DNA from: Porphyra umbilicalis
Taxonomy: Eukaryota; Rhodophyta; Bangiophyceae; Bangiales; Bangiaceae
Assembly (NCBI GenBank): GCA_002049455.2
Contig: KV918844.1
Location: forward strand, 203,430-267,429
Direction: 5' to 3'
DNA: 64,000 bases
Part shown: positions 45,553-55,048 of the stretch, in pieces
Numbering within the stretch: position 1 is the first letter of the stretch
Layout: the number at the start of each line of letters is the position of its first letter
Program-made: the position numbers and the translations under genes
The notes under the pieces: model-generated
What the model saw: the letters and a program-made list of their open reading frames with translations, nothing else
What the model was told of the DNA's origin: nothing
Database searches by the model: none

Positions 45553-46893
45553 ATGGGGACCGGTCCAGGCTGAAGCGACGAGGAGCGTGTTGCGTTGTGC
45601 AGAGCCTACCTGACCACGTCGCAGGACCCTGTTAAGGGGGCGGACCAGAGTGGCCCGACTTTTTGGACTGCGGTGGTTTCGGCATGGAAGGGGTTGCTGG
45701 CGGGACGCCCTGGCGTCCGCCGGCGCACTGAGCGAGGAGTGGGGGGGGTGCAGAAGCAGTGGGACAAGATCCGCAAGGGTGTCAACGAGTTTGGCTCGCA
45801 CTACCTGGCGGTCCAGCGCATGGAGCTGACGGGCAACCCAAGTGAGGAGGACATGATTAGCGCGGCCATGGCGCGCTTCTGCGACGCCAATGTGTACGAG
45901 GCGATGCGCAAGGACCGCGCGGCGGACATGGCCAAGGGCAAGACAACCAAGCGCAAGGCCAAGCAAGTGCACTGCCCGTGGGTCCCGTGCTGGCGGGTGC
46001 TGCGACACGTCGACAAGTTCAGCGGGGCCGCCGGGGCCGCCGCTGCCGACGGCGGCGCCGCCGGTGCCGGATCATCCGGCGGCTCTCCCGGCGGCCGCTC
46101 GACAAGCGACTCTGACGAGGACGCGGAGGACGCGGGTGCTGGCGGTTACCAATCGCGCCCGCGTGGCTCAAAGGCCGCCAAGCGTGACAGGGCGGAGGAC
46201 ATCCAGGCGTCGCGTATGCTGAAGGCAAGCACGGACGCGTTGTCTGCGCTGGCCCGAGCAACGTCTGAGCGTACAACCGTGGCATTTTTCAACAGTGCTG
46301 AGATGCGGGACACTCCTGAAGCTGTCGCTTTCCGTCGCGCCCATGCCCGCAAGCTGATGGCGGCGGCCGGGTTGGACGTGTCCCCGCCGGGTACTTTGTC
46401 TTCTCTGGCGGGGACGGCCGCCGCCTCCACGCCCGCGACTGGCGCAAATGTGCCGGCGGAGGGGGGGGCGACGCCCTCTACACCCGCCCGCACGTCAACC
46501 TCGACACCGCGTACGCCGCCGGCGCCGGCGCCGGCGCAGGCACCGGCGGCTGGCGCGGCACTGGTGCCGGCATCTCCGCCGGCGGCGAGCAGCACAGGAC
46601 CTGAGCCGCCGGCACGAGCGGTCAAGGAGGCGGCGGCGAGTACATCTGCACCGCCGGCCTCGGCGGACGGCTCCGGTGCAGCGAGCCGTGGCCGGCGGTC
46701 GCTGGTGACCAAGCAGGCCAAGGCGGCGGCAGCTCTTGCCGCCGCATCAAAGGCGCTCGACGACGAGAACGACGGCGTTTATGTGGTGCCTGTCTTTAAC
46801 ACGCGCGACAGTGGCGCGGGCCATGTCGAGGACAAGGACGAAGCTGAGGGGGATGACTCTAGTGATGACGAGACCAACGCTGAGTACCAATAG
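45553..46893 (+). pseudogene. Myb/SANT-like Harbinger companion protein, TGA at codon 7
   Basis: ATG 45553 opens MGTGPG, then TGA (45571-45573), then SDEERVALCRAYLTTSQDPV in the same frame to TAG 46891-46893. In the other copies this position is the Trp that starts the SANT helix (VWTVDEQ, GWTDED), so the TGA again replaces a conserved Trp. The rest is intact: SHYLAVQRMELTGNPSEEDM, KGKTTKRKAKQVHCPWVPCW, RVLRHVDKFSG, then an Ala/Pro linker, a helical segment (ARATSERTTVAFFNSAEM) and an acidic end. If TGA stops translation, initiation downstream would lose the first SANT residues. Likely role: binding to element ends with the transposase. Confidence 0.8.
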
Positions 46894-46923
46894 TGTGTGG
46901 AGTGTGTATCGGGCAGCGACTTC

Positions 46924-47156
46924 AAAGGTTTTTTTTTCCCCGTTCGGCAGGGTTTTTTTTTCCTACTTCTTTCGTCTTTGCGCGCAACAGTGGCATCATT
47001 TATACGGCCGCTATGGCGGCCCTTGGCGGGTCCCGCCTCTGTGTCGTTTGCGAGCAAGGCCTCCGTGACATTTGCGAGTAAGGAGTCAAGACAAAGGCAA
47101 GAGGACAGACAAGTCGAAGGAAAAAAAAAACCGCGGGGGGGAAAAAAAAAACCTTT
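46924..47156. terminator. Symmetric T- and A-tracts between convergent genes
   Basis: AAAGGTTTTTTTTTTCCCC and a second T-tract (46924-46963) face their near complements, two A-tracts ending AACCTTTT (47119-47156). The arms could pair and lie just after both stop codons, as a shared 3'-end region for the two transcripts would. Confidence 0.55.
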
Positions 47157-47169
47157 TGTGCTGCCCCGG

Positions 47170-50100
47170 TTACAGGTATGGCTCAAGAAGCGTGGCTCCG
47201 TCCGCCCACACATCCTCCGCCAGGTCGTGTCTCAGCTTGGTATGCTCCTCCTCACTCCGTGTCTCCGCCCACGCGCCCAGAGCATGCCCAAAAGTGCCTG
47301 CGGGCAGCCAGGCGACAGGCGCAATGACGGGGGCGGGGGGGGCACCCGCGCCCACGAAGCCCTCCCCAGCGTCGTGGCCATCGCTACCGACGGCACCACC
47401 GCCGCTAGCACCAGATCCGCCGCCGCCGCCGGCTCCACTGCCACCGGCGGCGCCGACAATCCAACGACCCCCAGCTGCCGCCGCACCAACGCGGTGCCCC
47501 AAACGCCCCGAGCCGCCGCCGCCGGCCGCCTGACCGCCGGCGGCGGCGGCGGCAGCAGATCCACCACCGCCCGCCCCCCCCCCACATGGTGCCGAACCTG
47601 CCGAGCGGCCGCCATCGGCCGCCTGACCGCCGGCGGCGGCAGCGGAGAATGCGCCAACACCGCCGCCGCCGGCCGCCTCGCCAGCGCCGGCGGCGGCAGC
47701 AGCCAATCCGCCACCGGCTGCCCCCGCACCACCAAGCCCCGGTCCCGCCAAGCCGCCGCCGCCGGCCGCCTGACCGCCGGCGGCGGCAGGGGCAGCAGAT
47801 CCCCCCGCCCCCGCTTCCCCATCACCCTGTCCCCCACCCGCCAAGCCGCCGCCGTGGGCCGCCCGACCGCCCGCGGCGGCAGCGGCAGCAGATCCCACCA
47901 CCCCGCACCCCCACCACCAAGAGCCGGTCCCACCAAACCGCCGCCGCCGGCCGCCGGACCGCCGGCGGCGGCGGCGGCAGCAGATCGTCCTGCCCCACCT
48001 TTTCCACCACCCTGTCCCCGTCCCGCCAAGCCGCCGCCGCCAGCCGCCTGACCGCCGGCGGCGGCAGCAGGAAGTGCGCCAACAACGCCGCCGCCGGCCG
48101 CCTCGCCAGCGCCGGCGGCGGCAGCAGCCAATCCGCCACTGGCCGCCACCGCACCACCAAGCCCCGGTCCCGCCAAGCCGCCGCCGCCGGCCGCCTGACC
48201 GCCGGAGTCGGCAGCAGGAAGTGCGCCAACACCGCCGCCGCCGGCCGCCTCGCCAGCGCCGGCGGCGGCAGCAGCCAATCCGCCACCGGCCGCCCCCGCA
48301 CCACCAAGCCCCGGTCCCGCCCAGCCGCCGCCGCCAGCCGCCTGACCGCCGGCGGCGGCAGGGGCAGCAGATCCCCCCGCCCCCGCTTCTCCATCACCCT
48401 GTCCCCCACACGCCAAGCCGCCGGCGCCGGCCGCCCGACCGCCCGCGGCGGCAGCGGCAGCAGATCCCATCACCCCCGCACCCCCACCACCAAGAGCCTG
48501 TCCCACCAAACCGCCGTCGCCGGCCGCCGGACCGCCGGCGGCGGCGGCGGCAGCAGATCGTCCCGCCCCACCTTTTCCACCACCCTGTCCCCGTCCCGCC
48601 AAGCCGCCGCCGCCAGCCGCCTGACCGCCGGCGGCGGCAGCAGGAAGTGCGCCAACACCGCCGCCGCCGGCCGCCTCGCCAGCGCCGGCGGCGGCAGCAG
48701 CCAATCCGCCACCGGCCACCACCGCACCACCAAGCCCCGGTCCCGCCAAGCCGCCGCCGCCGGCCGCCTGACCGCCGGCGGCGGCAGGGGCAGCAGATCC
48801 CCCCGCCCCCGCACCCCGACCACCCTGTCCCTCACCCGCCAAGCCGCCGCCGCCGGCCGCCTGACCGCCGGCGGCGGCAGGGGCAGCAGATCCTTCCGCC
48901 CCCGCTCCCCCACCACCCTGTCCCTCACCCGCCAAGCCGCCGCCGCCGGCCGCCTGACCGCCGGCGGCGGCAGCGGCAGCAGATCCCCCCGCCCCCGCTC
49001 CCCCACCACCCTGTCCCTTACCCGCCAAGCCGCCGCCGCCGGCCGCCTGACCGCCGGCGGCCATACGGGTGCGGGACACGTACCCGTCTCGTCGCTGTTC
49101 CGTCACCATGTTGTGAAGGATGGCCACCGCCTTGGTGACGGTGACCATCTGCGCTACGGACGCGTACCTGGCAGGATGGAGAGCGACGTGGAAGCGAGCC
49201 GTCAACACCGCATACAGGCGTTCCACATCTTTTCGAAGTGCTTCCTGAAGACGGTTAAATGTAACCTCGACTTCTGTCGTGGGGTCGGGGAACGGAGAAA
49301 CGAAAAAAGCAAACCTAGGATAAATACCATCCACAAGATAATACAGGAGCGTGCGGGTCGTGCCGTTAGCAGTGAAAGAAAACGTACGGGGCGGCCATTC
49401 CCCGTTCGTGACGGATAAATAGAGGGGGGAAACATGCATAACGTTATGGTCGTTATGAGATCCAGGACACCCCACAAATAAGTGCCAAATCCATAGGTCC
49501 TCATCACAAACGGTCTCCATCACCACGGAGCGCTTCCCGTGGCGATTCTGGTACATGCCAGCAAACGCCTTTGGGCAGTTGCGCCACTCCGAGTGGCTGC
49601 AGTCGAGAGAGCCAATGCAGCCGGGCATCCCGCGCTCAGCATTGCGCGTCAAAATGCGCTGCAGTTCTTCAGGGGTGGGGGAACGCAAATATGAGGGTCC
49701 AAACTCATCCACAATAAACCGCATCAACTCTCGCACCGACATAGCAATGGTTGAAGCGGACAGTCGCACATATTCATCCGTCCTGTCCGGCGCCTCTCCA
49801 TACGCAATGACTCGAAACGCCGCTACTACCTTTTGCAAGGGGTGAGCCTGGAGCCTCCCGGTGGCATTAATGCGCTGCGCAAAAAACGGTCGGTCCTTCA
49901 CGGCGTTATAGACGCGAAGAAAGACGCTGCGCGGCACGCGGAACCGGCGCTCAAAGTCCCCCTCATCATACACAGGCGGCTCCCCGTTCAGGCCAAAATA
50001 ATCTCTCAGAATAGCGCGCAAACCTGAGCGGAAGTTACGCCGCTTATTCGGCCGCCGGCCCGGTACAGATCCAACATAACGCGGACGCCGGGACACCCGA

Positions 50101-50225
50101 GACCCACGCGCGCGCTTCCGCCAATGGCGCAACGCCTGCAGGTGCGCCGCAACCGCCGAAGCAATATGCAGGTCCTCGGTATCCTCCAGCATCGCATCCG
50201 CAGACATGTCTAAAGGATCATCCAT
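47170..50225 (-). pseudogene. PIF/Harbinger DDE transposase with long Gly/Ala repeat, one frameshift
   Basis: ATG at 50225 (MDDPLDMSADAMLEDTED) begins a protein aligning throughout with the element 1 transposase: PNKRRNFRSGLRAILRDY, Asp in GSLDCSHSEW, Asp in GSHNDHNVM, Glu in RKDVERLYAV. This copy keeps Trp in DLWIWHLF where element 1 has TGA. After residue 380 a 93-bp repeat encodes about 19 Gly/Ala-rich units of 31 residues. One unit reads CCCC at 47901-47904 where its neighbour has five C; restoring one base leads into LPAGTFGHALGAWAETRS, the counterpart of the element 1 tail, ending with TAA at 47172-47170. Without it, the frame runs on to 47232 as a spurious tail. The frame is also open upstream to 50549, but similarity to element 1 starts near 50225. 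Confidence 0.8.
47330..49070 (-). repeat. 93-bp Gly/Ala minisatellite within the transposase
   Basis: Units repeat every 93 bases (for example 48849, 48942, 49035), each encoding a 31-residue stretch like GGQAAGGGGLAG. Units fall into subtypes alternating in a higher-order pattern (an AGEAAGGG type and a GGPAAGGG type), showing block duplication. The expansion lies at the same place as the Gly tract of element 1. Confidence 0.85.
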
Positions 50226-50644
50226 CGCGCGAAGAAGACGGTCGCCACGACGGTGGCGGCGGACGGTCGTCGTCGACGACGACGCCAGTGCGCTACGCTG
50301 CCTGCGCCTCCTCACTCGGATCTCCTCAGCACCCCACTGAGAACACACCGCACGGACAGAGCAGATTTCCTTTGGCCGACCCCTCCGGCAGACCGTTTCA
50401 ATGCCCCCCGCTGGAGCCCCGAAACGGTCGCATCCCGGGATGGAGGCTCGGTCACCTGTGGTCGCGTGCTCGACGCGACGGTCCATAGCAGTCGCGATAC
50501 CGTTGCAAACGGTGATCGCTTGAACGCTCTCCCGCGACACAAAGTGCATTGTTTGTCACTGACGTTTCAAGAAGGCCGGATGCCACGACACAAGCATTTC
50601 AAACGGCGGCCAAAGCAGCGCCAGCCAATGAGAGAGCTGAACAA

Positions 50645-50719
50645 GTTGGGGAGGAGAGCTCCCACTCCCCAAATCGTGCAGAGAATGGGGGACAGGGGCC
50701 TCACCCCCCATTTTCTGCC
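50645..50719. repeat. Two small hairpins upstream of transposase 2
   Basis: TTGGGGAG pairs with CTCCCCAA (near 50645-50671), and CAGAGAATGGGGG with CCCCCCATTTTCTG (50681-50719). They adjoin the larger hairpin and may be subterminal structures of element 2. Confidence 0.5.
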
Positions 50720-50756
50720 CGCTGAATCTGTGTGTACTTATGTGATTCCAATCAAC

Positions 50757-50892
50757 TACAGCCGTTCTCGCAAAAACCTCGCACGCCAACTGTCGCACCA
50801 CTCTTACAAATCGGCCTTCACGGGGTCGCAGAGGCCGATTTGTGAGAGTGGTGCAACAGTCAGCGTGCGAGGTTTTTCAGAGAACGGCTGTA
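50757..50892. repeat. Large hairpin, 61-base arms
   Basis: 50757-50817 pairs with 50832-50892 with only a few mismatches around a 14-base loop. The arm contains AAACCTCGCACG and CACCACTCT. It lies inside the presumed right end of element 2 and could be a subterminal palindrome like that of element 1, or a nested foldback. Confidence 0.85.
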
Positions 50893-51050
50893 GATTCGGG
50901 GTTTCTCCCTTCGATTTGGGGTGCCCGACGTTGCTGTGGGACCCTCCCCATCCCCAAGAGCTGAAATTAAGGCACGTGGAACATTTATTAGACACGTTTC
51001 TGACACGTTAGCATATTCGAAATTGGGGAAGACGTTGTTGGGTGTGCTCT

Positions 51051-51119
51051 AAGGTGTTTGTCTCATCTTGCAAACTCGTCAAGCCTCATACGATCAGAAT
51101 TCTAAAATAAAGCGCCACA
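51051..51119 (-). mobile_element. R1 end fragment (copy D)
   Basis: A 69-base stretch ending TCTAAAATAAAGCGCCACA that is repeated directly, about 90% identical, at 51507-51573. It is the right end of an R1 element. Confidence 0.65.
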
Positions 51120-51401
51120 CTTCCCCAAGCACAGTCTCGACTACATTAAACGTGGCACACTAAATATTACGCGGAACAAGTACGGCCTTTGACATGTTGC
51201 GTTCAACCTGAACGCTCCAGCGTTCAAGTGAATCAGGTTGAATCCCGTTCATGTTTGGCAAACCAAACCAAACGCTGACAACCCTGCTACGGTATAATAA
51301 ACGGCGATCATGGCTCCCGATCACCATCTTCTGCACGAAAAATGTGGGCTACTTTCTGGTCGTACGATCGCCATAGAGGGTGGACAGCATTGGAGAAAGA
51401 C

Positions 51402-51573
51402 TGTACCTGACATTTGTTCTTGGACAGATACAAGCGCTACGAGACAAGGAGAGAAGCATGAAGATCGCAGGTAGCACCATCAGAAAGAGCACGTCAAAGA
51501 GCATTAGGTGTGTGTCTCATCTTGCAAACTCGTCAAGCCTCATAAGATGAGAATTCAAAAATAAAGCGCCACA
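51402..51573 (+). mobile_element. Truncated R1 copy (copy C)
   Basis: 51402-51506 matches the interior of copy B (41403 onward, ACCTGACATTTGTTCTTGG) and then continues into the right end, finishing AATAAAGCGCCACA. The left terminal repeat is missing. It sits upstream of the SufE-like exon, possibly within its intron. Confidence 0.65.
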
Positions 51574-51877
51574 TATTGTCCTCTGTGCACAAGAACAATG
51601 CGGACCTCCGCATCTCTTTGTGGCGCCGCAGGGGGAGGGGGGGGGGGAGTCGTGTGGGTATCCCTGAATGGACGGTGCAGCCAGGGTAGGTCCGCCATAG
51701 GGGTGCGGTAAGGCGCCGGGGGTTGACGTTTTTCGCGCTCATGTGCTGAGTCTGTTTCCGATTTTTACGTTTGTCAGCGCGCGCTCTTCCACTGGCTGTT
51801 CGTTTTTCTGGCCACCCCGCTTTGCTTGCACGTCCTCATGCTTGTACACCATGTTGCTTACCCTTTCCATGTGCCAG

Positions 51878-52233
51878 GCTGCCTCTCCACGGTCTACTTA
51901 TCGGCGGCGCTCGACCCTTCCATCCGCACCGTCACGTACGTGGCCGACTCTGACGCGCAGTTGACCAAGGGCCTCGCCGCCCTCCTCCTCCGTGGCGTAA
52001 AAGGGTGTACACTCGAGGTGATTGTGGCAATCGACCCTGCGTTCATCACCGAGAGCGGCCTGTCCGTGTCGCTCACGCCGGGGCGCAACAACGGCTTCCT
52101 CAACATGCTTGCGCTCGTAAAGAGCAAGGTGACGGCATTGGCGGCCGCTGCCGACGCTGGTGCGTCCGCCGTGGCCACGCCGGAGGCGGGGGGGGGCGGC
52201 GACGTGGCGGGTGGGGAGGCTGACGGCGACTGA
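51878..52233 (+). CDS. SUFE: SufE-like Fe-S assembly protein, 3' exon
   Basis: After an acceptor-like TGCCAG at 51876-51877 the frame encodes [14 protein letters not shown], then [20 protein letters not shown] and [20 protein letters not shown], the C-terminal two thirds of a SufE domain, ending with an Ala/Gly tail and TGA 52231-52233. The Cys of GCLS matches the sulfur-accepting Cys of SufE, which takes persulfide from SufS and stimulates it; in plants and algae this is the plastid pathway. The N-terminal part of the domain and any transit peptide are not found upstream, where R1 copies D and C and the end of element 2 occur. The frame is open back to 51826, but that part does not resemble SufE. 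Either the first exon lies beyond the insertions or the gene is truncated. Confidence 0.8.
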
Positions 52234-53200
52234 CGGCGGCGTGGCGGCCGCCTTGGGACGGGCGAAGAGGGATGGCGTGGGGAGGTGTGGGGCGGAAGGA
52301 AGGAAACAAAGCGCTTCTTCTGTCTTGGCCGTGTTGGTCCGCATCTGGACGGCGCCCGTGCCTGCCGCAGGGCATGTTCGCTCCACGTCGCACCTGCGGG
52401 GGAGTGTGTTGCCGCCGTCCAGGGGGGCGGGTGGGGAGACGGGCAATCCGGCCGAGTCTACCAGGCGCTTCCTGGGTGCCAAACGTGACAGTATTGTCGC
52501 GACGGCGTCCCATGGGGGTGCCAAGCAAGCACATATGCTTGGAAGAGACTGGCAGACGCTGCCTCCTCCGTGGACACGGCCAGAGGGCGTGTGGGCAGGA
52601 GAATGCGGTCCTGGGTCCAAAAGAAAGGCGAGAGCGTAAAATAAATCCCAGTAGCAGCCACCGCTGCCACAGAGTCCGTCACACGTGACCACCGCAAGAG
52701 CGCGACGTGCTCTACATAACGCCGCAGCTAGCGGGCACGCCCCCCAGTGGTCCGTGGGCACGGCCGCCACACGACCCCACGCCAACCCTCCCCGCGCCGC
52801 TGCCGCCGGCTTTGCCACCAAAAACAAACGGGCGGGCCCGTGCCCCCGCCGCTTACCGCCACCAGACAAACGACCGGGACGCCGCCGCGGCCGGCGCAGC
52901 CGCCAGGTCGTTGCCCTCGGGGGGTACGCGGGTCAGCCGCCACTGCCACCGTGGCCGCTGCGCCCACCGGAGAGGACCACCCCGTCGACATGACCGCCGG
53001 CATTCCGCTCCGGGCGCAGCCACCAGCGCGGGGCGGGCCCGCGACACGGCGACGCGGGCCGTCGCCCGCCCTCTGCCAGCCGCCCCCCCCCTCGACCAGC
53101 AGACGTCACTAAAACCCAAAACCGCGTGCCCCCCTCCGTCGCAAGGCCTAGGTCGGCACCCCCCCCCCTTTCCCCGCCCCCCCGCGTCGGCGTGACACTC
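52234..53200. other. Convergent intergenic region, nothing recognised
   Basis: The stretch separates the SufE-like exon (+) and the pterin synthase-like gene (-). Open frames are Arg/Pro/Ala-rich. The last 350 bases keep a minus-strand frame open beyond the end of the synthase domain, and could hold its stop after a short intron. Confidence 0.45.
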
Positions 53201-53664
53201 CCCCCGGTAAACCGCCCGGATGTTCTCCGTTTCGGCGAGCTCCACCTCTGCGAGAACCCCCTCCAGCCCCCCCGCCCCAGCCAGGCGCTCCCACAACAGC
53301 ACTGCCACCCGCTCGACGGTCGACACCCCCCCCAGGGCCGGGATCCCCCCCAAGTCCGCGTGATCCATATCCGCCACCGCCGCGCTCATGGTCGCCTTGA
53401 GGTCGGTGGCGCAGCAGACCATGCCGCTGACGGGGTCGATCGGCGCCCGCACCGACACCCATAGCGTGTAGTTGTGGCCGTGCGGTGACGCGCAGCGGCC
53501 GTACAGGGCCGCCGAGGCGGCGGGGGAGAGGGCGGGGTTGGACAGCGCGTGCGCGGAGGCAAACGTCAAGCGCCGCTTGAGGGTGACGACGGGGGCGCCC
53601 CGCGCGGGGGGCGGGTCGGCAACAGGCGGAGGAGGTGAGCGGGGGGGGGGGTCGCCGGCTCCAT
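53201..53664 (-). CDS. 6-pyruvoyl-tetrahydropterin synthase / QueD family protein
   Basis: The domain starts VVTLKRRLTFASAHAL and ends ETENIRAVYRG, about 130 residues, the usual size. Zinc ligands are His of FASAHAL and both His of HGHNY. The nucleophile candidate is Cys in GRCASPHGHNY (Cys-x3-His-Gly-His spacing). DLKATM, MDHADLGG, STVERVAVLLWERL and the pterin-anchoring Glu of AETEN follow. Family members act on 7,8-dihydroneopterin triphosphate in pterin or queuosine-type pathways; the spacing does not decide which. ATG at 53664 (MEPATPPP) joins the domain frame only if the 11-base G-run at 53641-53651 is off by one. No stop directly follows VYRG; a minus-strand intron beginning near 53198 is possible. 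The 3' end is therefore uncertain. Confidence 0.85.
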
Positions 53665-54087
53665 GGCGCGCGGCGGCGAACGCAGTGGCACGTTCGAGGC
53701 CCGCAAGGCACCACCTTGCCCCACCAGGGGTAACGGGGGGGGTGGGGGCGGCGGCAAAGGGACGACGACAACGTCCGCAGTTCGCAGTCGCCGCACAACG
53801 CACGAGGGCAGGAGAAGGAGGCCAAAGATGCCGACGCGGCCACGCCGCTGAAGGCAATCAAGACCGGCCACGCCGCCGACCAAGAGGGCAAACTACTCCG
53901 GCGACGTCGGGCCACCACCACATCCCAAGCGGCGGTGAGCCTGTGGCGGGGTCGTCGGGCTGCCCGAAAAGGGGCGCAGCTGCGTTCACACCGCGTCGCG
54001 CCGACATTAGAGAGCACAGGCACGTGCTCCTTCGGACACGCCTGCGGGGGTGAGTGTTCGGGTAGGTGGAGCGCGCACCCGAGTGGA
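53665..54087. other. Upstream of the pterin synthase-like gene
   Basis: No supported gene. It should contain the promoter or a transit-peptide exon of the minus-strand gene. Confidence 0.4.
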
Positions 54088-54165
54088 ACCTTGCCCAGAG
54101 GACGGCACTGCGTCCCTGCAGCGTCTTGTGCAGAGGACGACGCTGCGTCGACGCTGCGTCGTCCT
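54088..54165. repeat. Second copy of the CAGAGGACGACGC hairpin repeat
   Basis: CAGAGGACGGCACTGCGTC, CAGCGTCTTGTGCAGAGG and the inverted GCGTCGTCCTCTG recur in the same order as at 40076-40258, with fewer tandem units. Flanking words (GAGTGGAA before, GGCCCTGCA after) are also shared. Confidence 0.75.
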
Positions 54166-54457
54166 CTGAGCGCACAGAGGCCCGGGCCCTGCACGGCCAT
54201 GTATTTACCAAGCACCCACGTGCTGTCGACTTCGATTTCGGGGCCAAAGAGCTGAAGGGGGCTACTACTGTGACCCGTCAAATATTCCGTAAATGGATAT
54301 CGGGGCTCTGGAGCTGCTCTGAAGAGGGGAAAGGGGCAGCTCTGTTGTTTCTTCGCTTCACGGTGTCCGTACTCGGGGACGCATGCAAAACACTTCCCCT
54401 CGCCCCCAGACGGCGGTGACAGCACTGGAACTGCACTGTGAACCCCAGCCTTCACTA

Positions 54458-55048
54458 GAGAGCGTCGGCAAGTCGGGCGTGGGTATCAAATGTGGGTAGA
54501 ATGTGGGTCGCCGACCCACGTCGGATGTACCCACATCTTACCCACATTTAGCGTCGGCAAGTGTTCAAATAACGGTCGACACGATTTGAGCTCTCCACAT
54601 CTACCGCAACGGCACAGCAGCGACCTCTGTGCGAGCAACACCGGCGGTCGATGGAGATGGGATACAGTGGGCATAGTCCGAGTTTTTGGATGGAGGGGCG
54701 CCGGCAGTTAAGGGCGTGGGGGGGGGGGGGGGTGACGGCATCGGGGGGGGTATGGTGCCGGTTGACAAAGGCAGCTTGTACGGTGCAAGATGATGCGCCT
54801 TCTCGATGCACCCGAAACTGGAGACACAAGCGCCCGTGGTGGGCGCCAAGCCCGGGCTGAGACGAGCGGTGGTGGCACAACCAGCGCCACGTGTGTGGCC
54901 ACGTGGTCTTCACCGACCGGTATTTGGCGTGGGTCGGATGACCCAGATAGCCACAAATGGGTTCCAAATGTGGGTACCAGCTGTAACGTGGCATGAAACG
55001 TGTCCCCAACCCACGCCACCGACCCACATTTGACTTGCCGACGCTCTC
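54458..55048. mobile_element. MITE of about 590 bp with TA duplication
   Basis: GAGAGCGTCGGCAAGTC at 54458-54474 returns as an exact reverse complement at 55032-55048, and both ends are flanked by TA. This fits a Tc1/mariner-derived MITE. Inside, repeated AAATGTGGGT words form hairpins (about 54488-54550), and similar words recur near the right end. Confidence 0.8.

Larger units (their letters stand above)
45553..50946. mobile_element. Second PIF/Harbinger gene pair (element 2), left border not found
   Basis: A companion gene (+) and a transposase (-) converge on a 277-bp spacer, the same architecture as element 1. At the right, 50922-50946 reads GCCCGACGTTGCTGTGGG and resembles the right terminal repeat of element 1 (GCCCGACATTGGTGGG), so the element probably ends near 50946. 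No matching left end was found between 42 and 45.5 kb; the tandem repeat there may have displaced it. Confidence 0.6.

Noticed and set aside
50226-50549. Upstream extension of transposase 2
   Set aside because: No similarity to the sister transposase before MDDPLDMSAD; probably leader or intron sequence.
51826-51877. ATG 51826 as the start of the SufE-like protein
   Set aside because: The 17 codons before 51878 do not resemble SufE and an acceptor site sits exactly at the domain border.
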